Source: Calorimonas adulescens (GTDB lineage: Bacteria; Bacillota; Thermoanaerobacteria; Thermoanaerobacterales; UBA4877). From it: 64,000 bases of DNA. Made by a program: the position numbers and the translations under genes. The stretch is taken from the NCBI RefSeq assembly GCF_008274215.1, contig NZ_VTPS01000001.1:236029-300028 (forward strand). The letters run 5' to 3'. Under the pieces are notes generated by a model. It searched no databases. It had not been told where the DNA came from and saw only the letters and a program-made list of their open reading frames with translations. Positions 24,431 to 33,721 of this stretch are shown piece by piece (position 1 is the stretch's first letter; every line of letters starts with the position of its first letter).

Positions 24431-25918
24431 TTATGCGGTTATGGTAAGGGCTTCGAGGTTTCTGACCACCTTTATATAGTTCACATCCTGGTCTTCTGGA
24501 CCCTGGACATGGAGTGACGCATCTTTCATCTTCTCCACATACTCAACTATCTCCCTTGTTATCCTCTCTCCAGGATAAAGTACAGGAATACCCGGGGGGT
24601 AAGCATAAATAAACTCTGCACTTATCTGTCCAACACTGTCCTCAAGGCTCATCGCTATGGTTGCACTGTTATATGCCTCTCTCGGTGTCAACACCATCTC
24701 TGGTATTTCCGGTATATCCAGCACATTACTTATACCTATATATTTTAGATAATATTCATTGCTGATTTCCTTTAAAGCCTCTATGAGCTTATCAACTTTT
24801 TTGTAGTCATCACCTAATGTCATTACACAGAGGGTGTTATACATATCAGCAAGTTCCGGCTGTATAAAATACTTTTCCGCCAATATCGTCTCCAGCTCAT
24901 ATCCGGTTATACCCAGATTTCTAGCAGTAATTGTCACCTTGGTAGGGTCAAAGTCATAGACTCCTGGTTGACCTATTATATCCCGCCCAAAGCAATAAAA
25001 ACCATCTATCTCATTTATCCTCTTTCTTGCATACTCAGCCACATCTATTGCATTATCCAACAACTCCTTGCCATGTAAGGCCATCTGCCTCCTGGCTACA
25101 TCCAGCGATGCAAGAAGGATATAAGAAGGGCTGGTTGTCTGAAGCATACTCATCACATTCTTTGCCCTGTTAATGCTTATTCTGTCACCTTTTATGTGAA
25201 GCATAGATGCTTGAGTCATAGCACCAAGTATCTTATGTGTACTTTGAGCGACTATATCAGCACCTGCCTCAAGGGCAGATATAGGGAGCCTATCATTAAA
25301 TCGCAGATGAGGACCATGAGCCTCATCCACCAGAAGCGGGATATCGTAGCTGTGCACAATTCTTGCAATTGATTTTATATCAGAAGCCACGCCATAGTAG
25401 GTAGGATTTATTATCAAAACAGCTTTGGCATCGGGATTTTCTTCCAGTGCCTCTTTAACCGCTTCAGGTGTTACACCCATCGCAACACCAATGTTCTTAT
25501 CTATTGCAGGTTGTACATAGACAGGTATTGCACCGCTTAAGATTATACCAGCGGTCACAGACTTGTGGATATTACGTGGAACAATTATCTTGTCACCTTC
25601 ACCAACTGCGCTCATTATCATTGCCTGTATAGCACCGGAAGTACCATGAATGCAGAATAAGGTTGCATCAGCCCCGTATGCATCGGCTGCCAGTTCCTGA
25701 GCCTCTTTAATGACACCTGTTGGTTTGTGCAGACTGTCCACCTGATCAAAAACAGTCACATCAATAGACAACACATTATAACCCACAAAATTCCTGAATT
25801 CTTCGTCCATCCCCTGTCCCCTTTTATGACCGGGTACATGATACGGAATGGTGTTATTATACGAATATTCCAATAAAGCGTCAAAAAGCGGGGTTTTTGC
25901 TTGATTTAGCCTGAACAA
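24431..25918 (-). CDS. Orn/Lys/Arg decarboxylase (probable arginine or lysine decarboxylase)
   Basis: Aminotransferase-fold PLP enzyme with IPYHVPGHKRGQGMD, LFCIHGTSGAIQAMI, VDEAHGPHL and the PLP lysine in STHKILGAMTQ, typical of the short Gram-positive Orn/Lys/Arg decarboxylases (about 490 aa) that make agmatine or cadaverine for polyamines. The start is uncertain: an upstream open frame exists but has no ribosome site; I place it at a TTG (LFRLNQAKTPL), after GGAAGAGGG, giving 495 aa. A short ATG frame (MLSCSG) overlaps this start. Substrate not fixed by sequence. Confidence 0.88.
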   Translation of the reverse strand: MFRLNQAKTPLFDALLEYSYNNTIPYHVPGHKRGQGMDEEFRNFVGYNVLSIDVTVFDQVDSLHKPTGVIKEAQELAADAYGADATLFCIHGTSGAIQAMIMSAVGEGDKIIVPRNIHKSVTAGIILSGAIPVYVQPAIDKNIGVAMGVTPEAVKEALEENPDAKAVLIINPTYYGVASDIKSIARIVHSYDIPLLVDEAHGPHLRFNDRLPISALEAGADIVAQSTHKILGAMTQASMLHIKGDRISINRAKNVMSMLQTTSPSYILLASLDVARRQMALHGKELLDNAIDVAEYARKRINEIDGFYCFGRDIIGQPGVYDFDPTKVTITARNLGITGYELETILAEKYFIQPELADMYNTLCVMTLGDDYKKVDKLIEALKEISNEYYLKYIGISNVLDIPEIPEMVLTPREAYNSATIAMSLEDSVGQISAEFIYAYPPGIPVLYPGERITREIVEYVEKMKDASLHVQGPEDQDVNYIKVVRNLEALTITA

Positions 25919-26091
25919 CTTAACATAACACCCTCTTCCTTTAATATTTACAATTCTTCTCGTTGGTTCTCTTATTTCAACAAAGATTATATGACGGTCC
26001 AATCCAAAATGCAATAATTTTTTTGATAGGCAAACGTTTTTTAAGAATTTATTAGAAATATATTTCAAATAATAGACATGAGGTGAAAATT

Positions 26092-26568
26092 ATGATTGTA
26101 GTTTACTATGACTATGGAGGGACTCACACCTCTGTAGTAGCGGCAGCAGTACACTTGGGCAGACTAAATCCGGAAAAGGTCCCTGAAGGTAAAGAATTAA
26201 TAGATCTTCCTCTCTTTGATAGGATTACACAAAGCGATTTGGGACATATTATTTACAATGGGACAAGTATAGACGGAAATAACATTTATACCTTAGGCCT
26301 TAAAAAGGCTAAAAATCTGGTTATACCTGCTGTAGAGGATATGTATAAGGCTGTCTTTGGAAATACAGATGGGCTTTATTTGGTCGATGTGAGTTCTGCA
26401 ACAAACTTTTATATGAAGCTTGGCGGTCTTTTATCGCGTGGAATGAGACTCCAGTTTTTGGGACTTCCTTTAGTTGTTTACGGTACAAGGAAGGCTTACC
26501 GCAATATAGTCCGACTGGTGTTCAATACTAAAAATGCAGTAAAGGATTATCCTGGAATACAAAAATAA
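26092..26568 (+). CDS. DUF3189 family protein
   Basis: 158 aa from the ATG with GAGGTG upstream, not the GTG nine bases earlier. IVVYYDYGGTHTSVVAAAVHLG at the N-terminus and LYLVDVSSATNFYMKLGG, RNIVRLVFNTK are family marks. Rossmann-like; found in spore-forming Clostridia. Function not established. Divergent from the decarboxylase gene. Confidence 0.85.
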   Translation: MIVVYYDYGGTHTSVVAAAVHLGRLNPEKVPEGKELIDLPLFDRITQSDLGHIIYNGTSIDGNNIYTLGLKKAKNLVIPAVEDMYKAVFGNTDGLYLVDVSSATNFYMKLGGLLSRGMRLQFLGLPLVVYGTRKAYRNIVRLVFNTKNAVKDYPGIQK

Positions 26569-26595
26569 AAGGTGGAATATTCCCTCCACCTTTTT
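26567..26595. terminator. Bidirectional terminator
   Basis: AAAAGGTGGA and TCCACCTTTT enclose ATATTCCC; A and T tracts at both sides serve the DUF3189 gene and the convergent small gene. Confidence 0.8.
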
Positions 26596-26600
26596 ATTAT

Positions 26601-26789
26601 TTATGTCTGGTCCAATCCCTCTAATACCTTGTCATACATGTCAATCCTGCATTTATTTCGCTTATGATCCCAGTGAAAGCAGAGCTCACAGCTTTTTGCT
26701 CCCTCAAGAATAGAATCTTCAAAGCTGTTTTCCAGTGTAAAATCCGGGCATCTTTCTCCCACTGCCATGAATTCTTGCCTGCTACCCAT
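26601..26789 (-). CDS. Small Cys-rich hypothetical protein
   Basis: 62 aa from the ATG preceded by AAAGGGGAAAG. Cysteines in ERCPDF, KSCELCFHW and NKCRIDMY with His and Asp nearby suggest zinc or Fe-S binding. No family recognised. It lies downstream of the glycosyltransferase on the same strand. Confidence 0.65.
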   Translation of the reverse strand: MGSRQEFMAVGERCPDFTLENSFEDSILEGAKSCELCFHWDHKRNKCRIDMYDKVLEGLDQT

Positions 26790-26842
26790 TAAGTATCTTT
26801 CCCCTTTCATTTTTTATTTATATTATCCAAAAGTAAAATATT

Positions 26843-27880
26843 TTATAAACGAATTTTCCATCTGCTTTTGTTTTTTATATAAGAGTCTATGATATCAGCG
26901 GCCTGTTTTGCCCGGTTGGCCCACGAGTTTTTACGTGCAAACTCAATCCTTTTCTCAATATTAAAGTCCTTTTCTCTCAAAGCCCTGCCTATCATTTTTG
27001 AAAATGAGGCAGTATCTTCCGCAATATAGGCCAGGCCGCTTGAAATTATCTCAGGTAACGGGGTTGACACCACAGGTTTTCCCGCACTCATGTATTCAAA
27101 AAATTTAATTGGGTCGCTCCCTTCCGTCATTTCGGTTATTTTAAATGGTATCATACAGACGTCCATGTATTGAAGGTACTGGGGAAGCTGTATATATTCC
27201 TTTCTACCTAAGAAAAATGCGTTCTGCGCTTTAAAAGGTACAGAGAATTCGCTGTACTTTGGACCAATAAACACAAAGTTATAGGAAGGATTAGATACTA
27301 CGGTATCTCTTATTATGTCCCAGTCGAGCCACGTGGACAATGCACCAATAAATCCAACTATCGGCTTTCCGGTAGGAATATCTTTGGGTGGGTGTGTATA
27401 AATGAATCTTGCCTTATTGAAATGCTCAAAATCAGCCCCATTTTTTAACATATGCAGGTTTTCATGAGGCCACATATAGTTATACAGTTTTCTCGACACT
27501 GTAAAGACAATGTTAGCTTTTCTCTTTATCTCAGCCATATCTTTTTCCCATACTGCAAATTCTTCGCTTGGGAAATCCACCGCATCAAATACTACCACAT
27601 TCTCTCTAAATTTCTTACCCAAAAGCCTTACATGTGGTGGGTACGTTATCCACAGTACAATAGGCGGTGTAACCAAAGCATCATATTCTACTGGATATAG
27701 CTTGTCATTCACAATTATTAGATTATCATCCTCAACCGCTATTCTCTGACCGTCTTTTATATAGTTATTATTATTAAAAAAGATACATCGAATGCCAAGT
27801 CTTGAAAATTCTTTCATTAACTGCTGGGGTCTCTGGTAAAGCCACTTGTAATCAATTGTAGGAGGATATATTATGGTCAT
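26843..27880 (-). CDS. Glycosyltransferase (GT4-like, group 1)
   Basis: 345 aa from the ATG after GGAGGGG. N-terminal IIYPPTIDYKWLYQRPQQLM and a C-terminal GT-B domain with VGFIGALSTWLDWD, FVFIGPKYS, MIPFKITEMTEGSDPIKFFEYMSAGKPVVSTPL, where the Glu of the E-x7-E nucleotide-sugar motif is seen (DPIKFFEYMSAG). The QRPQQLM start is typical of surface-polysaccharide or spore-associated glycosyltransferases. Preceded by a small Cys-rich gene. Confidence 0.9.
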   Translation of the reverse strand: MTIIYPPTIDYKWLYQRPQQLMKEFSRLGIRCIFFNNNNYIKDGQRIAVEDDNLIIVNDKLYPVEYDALVTPPIVLWITYPPHVRLLGKKFRENVVVFDAVDFPSEEFAVWEKDMAEIKRKANIVFTVSRKLYNYMWPHENLHMLKNGADFEHFNKARFIYTHPPKDIPTGKPIVGFIGALSTWLDWDIIRDTVVSNPSYNFVFIGPKYSEFSVPFKAQNAFFLGRKEYIQLPQYLQYMDVCMIPFKITEMTEGSDPIKFFEYMSAGKPVVSTPLPEIISSGLAYIAEDTASFSKMIGRALREKDFNIEKRIEFARKNSWANRAKQAADIIDSYIKNKSRWKIRL

Positions 27881-27893
27881 CTGCACCCCTCCT

Positions 27894-28139
27894 TTATTGC
27901 TGGCGCTTGCCTGAATTGTTCAATATTGTAATAGTTTCCATGCCATAAACATTAAAGAGGCATGGGTATCTTAAATTTTCTACTTCTGCTAATTTGTAAC
28001 AGCCATGTTTATAGCAGGGTTTTCCAAACCTGGGTAAAGCCGAACAGCCATTGATCATATTCAAAGACCTCAAAAGGCATCTATGCCTAAAATCTTTAGT
28101 GTCTATTTTGATCTCTTCAATTATTATCTCATGCTCCAA
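27894..28139 (-). CDS. Small Cys-rich hypothetical protein upstream of glycosyltransferase
   Basis: 81 aa. Cysteines in HRCLLR, NGCSALPRFGKPCYKHGCYKL and YPCLF suggest metal binding. Its stop lies 13 nt before the glycosyltransferase start, with that gene's ribosome site between, so they are likely one operon. No family recognised; no strong ribosome site is seen before its own start, so the 5' end is uncertain. Confidence 0.55.
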   Translation of the reverse strand: MEHEIIIEEIKIDTKDFRHRCLLRSLNMINGCSALPRFGKPCYKHGCYKLAEVENLRYPCLFNVYGMETITILNNSGKRQQ

Positions 28140-28510
28140 ATTGACTGCATCTCATCTATAATTATATGTTCACGTATTCTTCTCTTAACCCCGCATCCTT
28201 TCTCATATCTTATACCTCTAAAACATTTTATGCTTTTAAAATGAGTAGGTGAAAGCCTCATTAAATAATTGCACCGGGATATAAAACTATGTCTATGTAA
28301 ATCAGTGAAACTTCCTCCTTACCAGAACAGTTTATATTATCCGTTTAGCTGTATGACAGACGCGATCATACTGCGCTTTGTAATATATACCCAAGATATA
28401 TTTTCTTTAATAAAAAAATATGTTTGTCCTTTATATCATTTAGGTAGGATTTTTTTTATTTATGTAGAATATATACTACGGAGTGGAATTTTTTGTACCG
28501 GGGGTATAAA
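28140..28510. other. Intergenic stretch between divergent genes
   Basis: About 370 bp, AT-rich, between the divergent small Cys-rich gene and the M23 peptidase gene. I see a short inverted repeat AATGAG/CTCATT near 28240-28262 and GTAGAATATATACTAC near 28464-28480, but no convincing riboswitch, RNA gene or coding remnant. Promoters for both sides must lie here. Confidence 0.5.
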
Positions 28511-29389
28511 ATGGAAAGAAACAGGTATTTTACCATTATTCTCATCCCCCATTCAACCGGTAAACCCTTGTCCATAAGGATCCCTTTATACGTTATATGG
28601 GCGACTCTGGTAACCGTACTGTCAATAATTATTTACTCATTGTTTTTGACCAATTCATACATAGAAGTTAACAATAAAAAGGAGTCTCTATCTGCTCAGG
28701 TAATTAATTTAGAAAAGGAAAAAAGACAAAAAGAATCTGAAATCAGTACATACGAGATTGAAATTAACCAGATATCGGAGTATCTGAAAAATCTAAAAGC
28801 CCTGGAGGCCGAGGTACAACAAAAAGTAGGCCTCGAACAGTCCACTCCATCCCGAAACAATCTTGATAGGATAAGACTTTTAGAGTCACAAGACGGCGTG
28901 AGTAATGATGATATAATTGATGAAATAAAAGGCATTATAGAAGAATATCAAAATCTTTTAAAGGACATAGAGGAACGGGAAAAATATCTTCGTAATGTAC
29001 CCAACCTGTATCCGGTAAATGGAAAAGCATCCTCAGGATATGGTAACCGAATCAATCCCATAACAAGGTCTTGGGAGTTTCACTCCGGTCTGGATATTTG
29101 TGCTGACTATGGCTCTACAGTCAAGGCCGCCTGTGATGGTGTTGTAAGCTTTACTGGCATAAAAAGTGGTTATGGTCAGACAGTTATAATAAAAAACAGT
29201 TATGGGTTTACAACATTATACGGTCATAACTCAAGGTTACTTGTAAAAGAAGGACAAAAGGTCAAGAAGGGTGATCCCATAGCCAAGGTTGGCAGCTCTG
29301 GATTGAGTACGGGTCCTCATGTGCATTTTGAGGTCTATAAAAATGGGGTAAGGGTGGATCCTTTAAAGTATCTCATGGGGGGTGAGTAA
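28511..29389 (+). CDS. Membrane-anchored M23 peptidase
   Basis: 292 aa from the ATG after CCGGGGGT. One TM helix (IPLYVIWATLVTVLSIIIYSL), a coiled coil (about 55-165), then a C-terminal LytM/M23 domain with FHSGLDICADYGS (H and D zinc ligands), LYGHNSRL and GPHVHFEVY (HxH). It cleaves peptidoglycan cross-links or acts in morphogenesis. The 3' end overlaps the bactofilin start, so the two are translated together. Confidence 0.92.
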   Translation: MERNRYFTIILIPHSTGKPLSIRIPLYVIWATLVTVLSIIIYSLFLTNSYIEVNNKKESLSAQVINLEKEKRQKESEISTYEIEINQISEYLKNLKALEAEVQQKVGLEQSTPSRNNLDRIRLLESQDGVSNDDIIDEIKGIIEEYQNLLKDIEEREKYLRNVPNLYPVNGKASSGYGNRINPITRSWEFHSGLDICADYGSTVKAACDGVVSFTGIKSGYGQTVIIKNSYGFTTLYGHNSRLLVKEGQKVKKGDPIAKVGSSGLSTGPHVHFEVYKNGVRVDPLKYLMGGE

Positions 29390-29789
29390 TATTTTTGGAA
29401 AAAGAACTGTAGTAAGCACAAACAGCGACAAAATTACCACGCTTATTGGTTCAGAGACATCCATAACAGGAAACATTAAGTCAGAAGGAACATTGAGGAT
29501 TGACGGTATATTAAATGGCGGAATTGAAACTTCGGGAGACGTGATTATTGGAGAAAACAGTGTGGTAACCGGAGATATTAAAGCAGCAAACACTGTTATA
29601 GCTGGAAGACTCAATGGAAATATAGACTGCAGTGGGACAGTCTCCATTGGAAGCAGTGGAAAAGTTTTTGGAGACATCAAATCATATAACCTACGAATAG
29701 TGGAGGGCGCTATCATCGAAGGAAGATGCAGTATAAGGAATGAGGATGACCATACAGTATTCTTGAATTCTTCAAAAGAGCCTGCATGA
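29382..29789 (+). CDS. Bactofilin family cytoskeletal protein
   Basis: 135 aa. Right-handed beta-helix repeats: ITGNIKSEGTLRIDGILNGGIETSGDVIIGENSVVTGDIKAANTVIAG shown in pieces such as TLIGSETSITGNI and LRIDGILNGG are classic for bactofilins. GTG start overlapping the M23 stop. Bactofilins polymerise at membranes and position peptidoglycan enzymes; the coupled M23 gene is the likely partner. Confidence 0.92.
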   Translation: MSNIFGKRTVVSTNSDKITTLIGSETSITGNIKSEGTLRIDGILNGGIETSGDVIIGENSVVTGDIKAANTVIAGRLNGNIDCSGTVSIGSSGKVFGDIKSYNLRIVEGAIIEGRCSIRNEDDHTVFLNSSKEPA

Positions 29790-29804
29790 TGGCTCTTTAT
29801 ATTT
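29775..29804 (+). terminator. Terminator after bactofilin
   Basis: AAAGAGCC-TGCATGAT-GGCTCTTT followed by ATATTTT; the 5' arm is inside the last codons of the bactofilin gene. Confidence 0.75.
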
Positions 29805-29825
29805 TCCAACAGGGGGTTGATAGAT

Positions 29826-30632
29826 ATGAAGGTGTATATATCTGCTGATATGGAAGGTATTAGCGGTGTTGTAAACAATGAGCATACAGACAGGAACGGT
29901 AGAGAACACGACAGGGCAAGGATCTGGATGACAGAAGAGGTGAATGCAGCCATAGAGGGGGCTCTGGATGCTGGGGCTACAGAGATAATAGTAAATGATT
30001 CCCATGGTACAATGAGAAATATAATATTGGAATCTTTAAACCCGGCAGCAAAACTTATTACCGGTTCCCCTAAAAGATACAGTATGGTAGAGTGCTTAGA
30101 TGAAACTTTTGATGCTGCTATATTCATAGGTTACCACGCCAGGGCTGGTTCCAGCGGTGTGCTATGCCATACCTACACTGATTCTGTTGAATACGTAAAA
30201 ATAGACGAGAAGGAGGTTGGTGAGACTGGTATTAATGGCGGAGTAGCAGGTTATTACGGTGTCCCTTTAATATTAGTTTCTGGTGACGATGTTCTCTGCA
30301 ATGAGGCAAAAGCCCTGATACCGGGGATATACACAGTCGAAGTTAAAAAAGCTCTCTCAAGAAATGCGGCGCTCTGCCTATCCTTGAATTCTGCCCATAG
30401 TCTCATAAGAACAACAGTAAAAGAAGCTCTTTTCCATAAAGACAATATAAAACCTTTAACGTTTAATAAACCTGTATTATTAGAAGTAAGATTCACAAAT
30501 CCAGCATACGCTGATGCAGCTTCTACAATACCAGGGGTCAAAAGGATTGATTCAAAAACACTGACTTATATGTGTGATGATTATCTTATTGCCTTTGATG
30601 CTTTCAGGTCTATGATCAATATTGAGTCATAA
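29826..30632 (+). CDS. dppA: M55 family D-aminopeptidase (DppA-like)
   Basis: 268 aa from the ATG after AGGGGG. MKVYISADMEGISGV, NDSHGTMRN, IFIGYHARAG, EVGETGINGGVAGYYGVPLILVSGDD are the metal-site motifs of DppA. DppA is a decameric zinc D-aminopeptidase. Spore-formers use it on cell-wall D-Ala peptides. Complete length. Confidence 0.93.
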   Translation: MKVYISADMEGISGVVNNEHTDRNGREHDRARIWMTEEVNAAIEGALDAGATEIIVNDSHGTMRNIILESLNPAAKLITGSPKRYSMVECLDETFDAAIFIGYHARAGSSGVLCHTYTDSVEYVKIDEKEVGETGINGGVAGYYGVPLILVSGDDVLCNEAKALIPGIYTVEVKKALSRNAALCLSLNSAHSLIRTTVKEALFHKDNIKPLTFNKPVLLEVRFTNPAYADAASTIPGVKRIDSKTLTYMCDDYLIAFDAFRSMINIES

Positions 30633-30658
30633 AAAGGAGCCCATATGGGCTCCTTTTT
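30631..30658. terminator. Perfect palindromic bidirectional terminator
   Basis: AAAAAGGAGCCCAT / ATGGGCTCCTTTTT, a 28-bp perfect palindrome between dppA and the convergent coat gene, whose stop it overlaps. Confidence 0.85.
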
Positions 30659-31169
30659 ATGACTGCCTATCTAAATTGGCATTCCTCTCACTGGATGATG
30701 GATTTACTGTACCTATCTCTTGACTGGCGTAGCTGCTTATGTTTGACCACATGGACTTTTCTATATTACTATTGGTGGCACCTCCCCAATCCTGGCCAGG
30801 CCTATCCCCGTAAACCTGGTTTCCGTACTGATAGACAGGCGTCTGGTTAAAACCGGATTGATTCGATGCACCCTGCATGGTCGCATTCATACCTTGCCAT
30901 ATAGATTGCATTTGACTATTTAAATTGTTTATATTGGTTTTTGCGTTGTTGAGGTCCTGTTGATTTGCAGGAAATGACTTATACCAGCCTTTCCTGTTCA
31001 TTACCTGAAATATCATGTATTGATTGTTAAACTCGTCATTCAAAATACTTGTCAGATCACTTCTCATCGATGTATCAGAAGCTTCAGAAACTGCCTGTGT
31101 ATACGTGCTATTAAGCAGTTTTTGAGAATTAATACAGTCTAAAGCTATATCCCTATCCTGAAAATACAT
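30657..31169 (-). CDS. CotF-like spore coat protein
   Basis: 170 aa. Helical N-terminal half (DIALDCINSQKLLNSTYTQA, LNDEFNNQYMIFQVMNRKGWY) is the coat-protein F domain. The C-terminal half is a Gln/Asn/Gly/Tyr-rich low-complexity tail. Coat proteins of this type are made in the mother cell. Its start is 11 nt from the preceding smaller coat gene. Confidence 0.88.
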   Translation of the reverse strand: MYFQDRDIALDCINSQKLLNSTYTQAVSEASDTSMRSDLTSILNDEFNNQYMIFQVMNRKGWYKSFPANQQDLNNAKTNINNLNSQMQSIWQGMNATMQGASNQSGFNQTPVYQYGNQVYGDRPGQDWGGATNSNIEKSMWSNISSYASQEIGTVNPSSSERNANLDRQS

Positions 31170-31180
31170 TTGATCACCTC

Positions 31181-31444
31181 CTAAAATTGATAGTTATGTT
31201 GAGCTTGTGTAGTAAAAGGCGGCTGAACTGTAGTAATATTCTGTCCAGCCCTCGCAGAGTTCAGATGTCTTATAAGGGTGTTATAATGATTTTGATGCTT
31301 CTGCGCTACATGACTGCATACATTCTTGAGTTCTGTGTCATTGGTCATCTGTGCATAGTTTGTAAACTTGCTTATCATACACATCTCCTGCATAATCTGG
31401 TCCTGCAAAATCAACAGTTCTCTTTCTGTAAGATTTTCCGCCAT
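31181..31444 (-). CDS. Small spore coat-associated protein
   Basis: 87 aa from the ATG with AAAGGAGGG upstream. LTERELLILQDQIMQEMCMIS and CSHVAQKHQNHYNTLIRHLN form a helical pair, as in CotF-family small proteins. Probably expressed with the adjacent larger coat gene; likely interacts with it. Confidence 0.82.
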   Translation of the reverse strand: MAENLTERELLILQDQIMQEMCMISKFTNYAQMTNDTELKNVCSHVAQKHQNHYNTLIRHLNSARAGQNITTVQPPFTTQAQHNYQF

Positions 31445-31505
31445 ACTATACCCTCCTTTTATATTTTTTTCGTTACTTATTATCCCACTAATATTCACGT
31501 TTTAT

Positions 31506-31530
31506 ACAAAAAACCGCTATAATAGCGGTT
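31506..31530 (-). terminator. Terminator of MocR-type gene
   Basis: AACCGCTAT-A-ATAGCGGTT stem with TTTTTTG on the minus side, just downstream of the MocR gene stop. Confidence 0.8.
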
Positions 31531-32971
31531 CAGTTTGAATATAATTTTCATTTCTTAAAGCTAAAAGAATGTCACGTATAATATTAATTCCACCTTCAAT
31601 CTCATCCTCATTGGTTGATGCAAAACCAAGTCTTAAATGATTATGTTCAGGATTATTCAAATAAAAGAAACTACCAGGAGCTACAATTACCTTTTCTTTC
31701 AAGGCCGCCTCATAGATTTCCCTGTCGTTTAAGGATATGGGAAGTGTAAGCCAGAAGTTTAAACCACCATCAGGTATTTTGAATGTAATGCCTGTGTTTT
31801 TTATATTATTCAAGCATTCTGCCATAAAGTCCCTTCTTGCCTTGTAGACATGCCTCAGCATTTCAGTGTGTTTATCCCACAGCCCTTTATCTAAAAACAG
31901 CTGTAATGATCTTTGGAAAAAACCGGATGTAGCTATATCGCTGCTATACTTTGCTGCCTGTATGGATTCCAAGAGCATATCGGGAAGAACCATGAAAGCT
32001 AACCTCAGTCCCGGCATGAACACCTTAGAAAAGCTTTTAATAAATATAACATTGTCAGCATGGGAATAGTCCCAAATGGGCGTTGGCCTTGAATCATAAT
32101 ATATGTCACTAACAAAATCATCCTCAACTATAAAAAAACCATATTCCCTGGACAATTTCATAATCCTGCTCTTTATCTCATCAGAATAGCGTACCCCTGT
32201 TGGGTTTTGAAACATCGGCATCAAGTAAAAAAGTTTTATGTTATGTTTTCTCAATATTTCTTCAAGACGTTTTATATCTATACCCTCATTGGTCACTGGA
32301 ATATCTATTATATTTGCGTTGCGGGATTTAAATACAGCTATCGCACCGGTGTAAGTTGGTCTTTCCACAAGGATATTGTCTCCCTGCCCTACCAGTACCT
32401 TGGATATTATATCCAGTCCTTGCTGTGCACCCGAAATTATCAGTATTTTCCGTGGGTCTGTACTTATACCATCTTTTGCTAAAAGACGGGAGAGAGATTC
32501 CCTCAATGGTCTGTACCCCATGCTTTCCTGGTATGTAAAGGCCATTCCACCATCTCTGTCCAGTACCTCGGCAAATATTTCCTTAAATTCTCTTACAGGG
32601 AAAAGCTCATGGGATGGATTTGAGCTGGCAAAATTGATATACCTGCTCCCTATTGGCCTGGATATGCTGTCAACAATCTCTGGCTCAACATCACCGGAGA
32701 GATCGAACTTATAGTTTACAGCCCCTATATATGTACCACTGCCGACAATGGAATAGGCTATACCCTTTTTTTCCAACATGTGATATGCATTTACCACAGT
32801 GACTGTATTTACACCAAGTAACTTTGATAGTCTCCTTATGGTTGGAAGCTTTGTGCCTTCTTTTATTATACCTTTCTCCACCATGTCTTTAATTTGTATG
32901 TAAATCTGCATATAGAGCGGCTCTTCACGCTTTTTATCAATCTTGATGAGGTTTTCTATACCCACAGGCAC
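31517..32971 (-). CDS. MocR/GntR family transcription regulator with aminotransferase domain
   Basis: 484 aa. N-terminal GntR winged helix (EPLYMQIYIQIKDMVEKGI, LSKLLGVNTVTVVNAYHMLE), then a fold-type I PLP domain with ISGAQQGLDIISKVL, PMFQNPTGVRYS, the acidic EDDFVSDIYYD and PLP lysine in FIKSFSKVFMPGLRL. MocR proteins sense pyridoxal phosphate or amino-compound aldimines. It lies downstream of the ABC permease, so may be co-transcribed with it; regulated genes unknown. Confidence 0.92.
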   Translation of the reverse strand: MPVGIENLIKIDKKREEPLYMQIYIQIKDMVEKGIIKEGTKLPTIRRLSKLLGVNTVTVVNAYHMLEKKGIAYSIVGSGTYIGAVNYKFDLSGDVEPEIVDSISRPIGSRYINFASSNPSHELFPVREFKEIFAEVLDRDGGMAFTYQESMGYRPLRESLSRLLAKDGISTDPRKILIISGAQQGLDIISKVLVGQGDNILVERPTYTGAIAVFKSRNANIIDIPVTNEGIDIKRLEEILRKHNIKLFYLMPMFQNPTGVRYSDEIKSRIMKLSREYGFFIVEDDFVSDIYYDSRPTPIWDYSHADNVIFIKSFSKVFMPGLRLAFMVLPDMLLESIQAAKYSSDIATSGFFQRSLQLFLDKGLWDKHTEMLRHVYKARRDFMAECLNNIKNTGITFKIPDGGLNFWLTLPISLNDREIYEAALKEKVIVAPGSFFYLNNPEHNHLRLGFASTNEDEIEGGINIIRDILLALRNENYIQTEPLL

Positions 32972-32980
32972 ACCTCCAGT

Positions 32981-33721
32981 TCATTGCTTCCATGGGCAGA
33001 GCAAAAACTCCATGATATCTATTAATAGAAAAAGACAAAGACCAATTATACCTAATATCATTATACCCGAATACATATCTAAGTAGTTTACTCTCATCCA
33101 CGAATCCATGATAAAGTATCCAATGCCATACTTCGTACCAAAGGTCTCAGTAAAAAACAGCACAGAGACCGCCGTCCCAAGACCAACCCTTATTGATGTC
33201 AAAATCTCTGGCATTGCAGCCGGTATGACAATCTCCTTGAATATACCTAACCTTCCGGCCCCCAGGGCCATGAGAGAATAATACGTCTCTTCTGGTATTC
33301 CTTTTACTGCGTCCCTTGAGGATACAATAATCTGAAATACCACAATAAGCATTATCATTATTATTTTGGACAACTCCCCGAGCCCAAAGATGAGCATTAC
33401 CACAGGCAGAAAAGCAATCTTTGGTATGGGATAAAGCAAATATACTACAGGAGACATCACACTGTCTATTCTGGGTATGTAGCCCATGGCCAGGCCCAGT
33501 GGCACGCCAATAGCTATTGACAGTATAAGCCCCATGAATATCCTGTATATGCTATACATAACATGGATTGCAATTTTTGCCTTAAATATGATATATGTGT
33601 TTACAAAAACATTTAAAGGAGATGGTATTATGGGAAGATTGGCTATTATTGATAATACATACCAGACAGCTACAACACCTATCATTGCATAGATGTATCT
33701 AAAATACCCTTTAAGACTCAT
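32981..33721 (-). CDS. ABC transporter permease (SsuC/TauC type)
   Basis: 246 aa, six hydrophobic segments and the EAA-loop (LGAGRLGIFKEIVIPAAMPEILTSIRVGLGTA in pieces: LMALGAGRLGIFKEIVIPAA). It belongs to the family of nitrate/sulfonate/thiamine-precursor importers. Overlaps the ATPase gene by 11 nt. Confidence 0.9.
   Translation of the reverse strand: MSLKGYFRYIYAMIGVVAVWYVLSIIANLPIIPSPLNVFVNTYIIFKAKIAIHVMYSIYRIFMGLILSIAIGVPLGLAMGYIPRIDSVMSPVVYLLYPIPKIAFLPVVMLIFGLGELSKIIMIMLIVVFQIIVSSRDAVKGIPEETYYSLMALGAGRLGIFKEIVIPAAMPEILTSIRVGLGTAVSVLFFTETFGTKYGIGYFIMDSWMRVNYLDMYSGIMILGIIGLCLFLLIDIMEFLLCPWKQ

Noticed and set aside
28230..28310. Riboswitch (c-di-GMP-like) upstream of the M23 peptidase gene
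   Set aside because: Only isolated similar words; no complete conserved core or pairing seen, and orientation is unclear.
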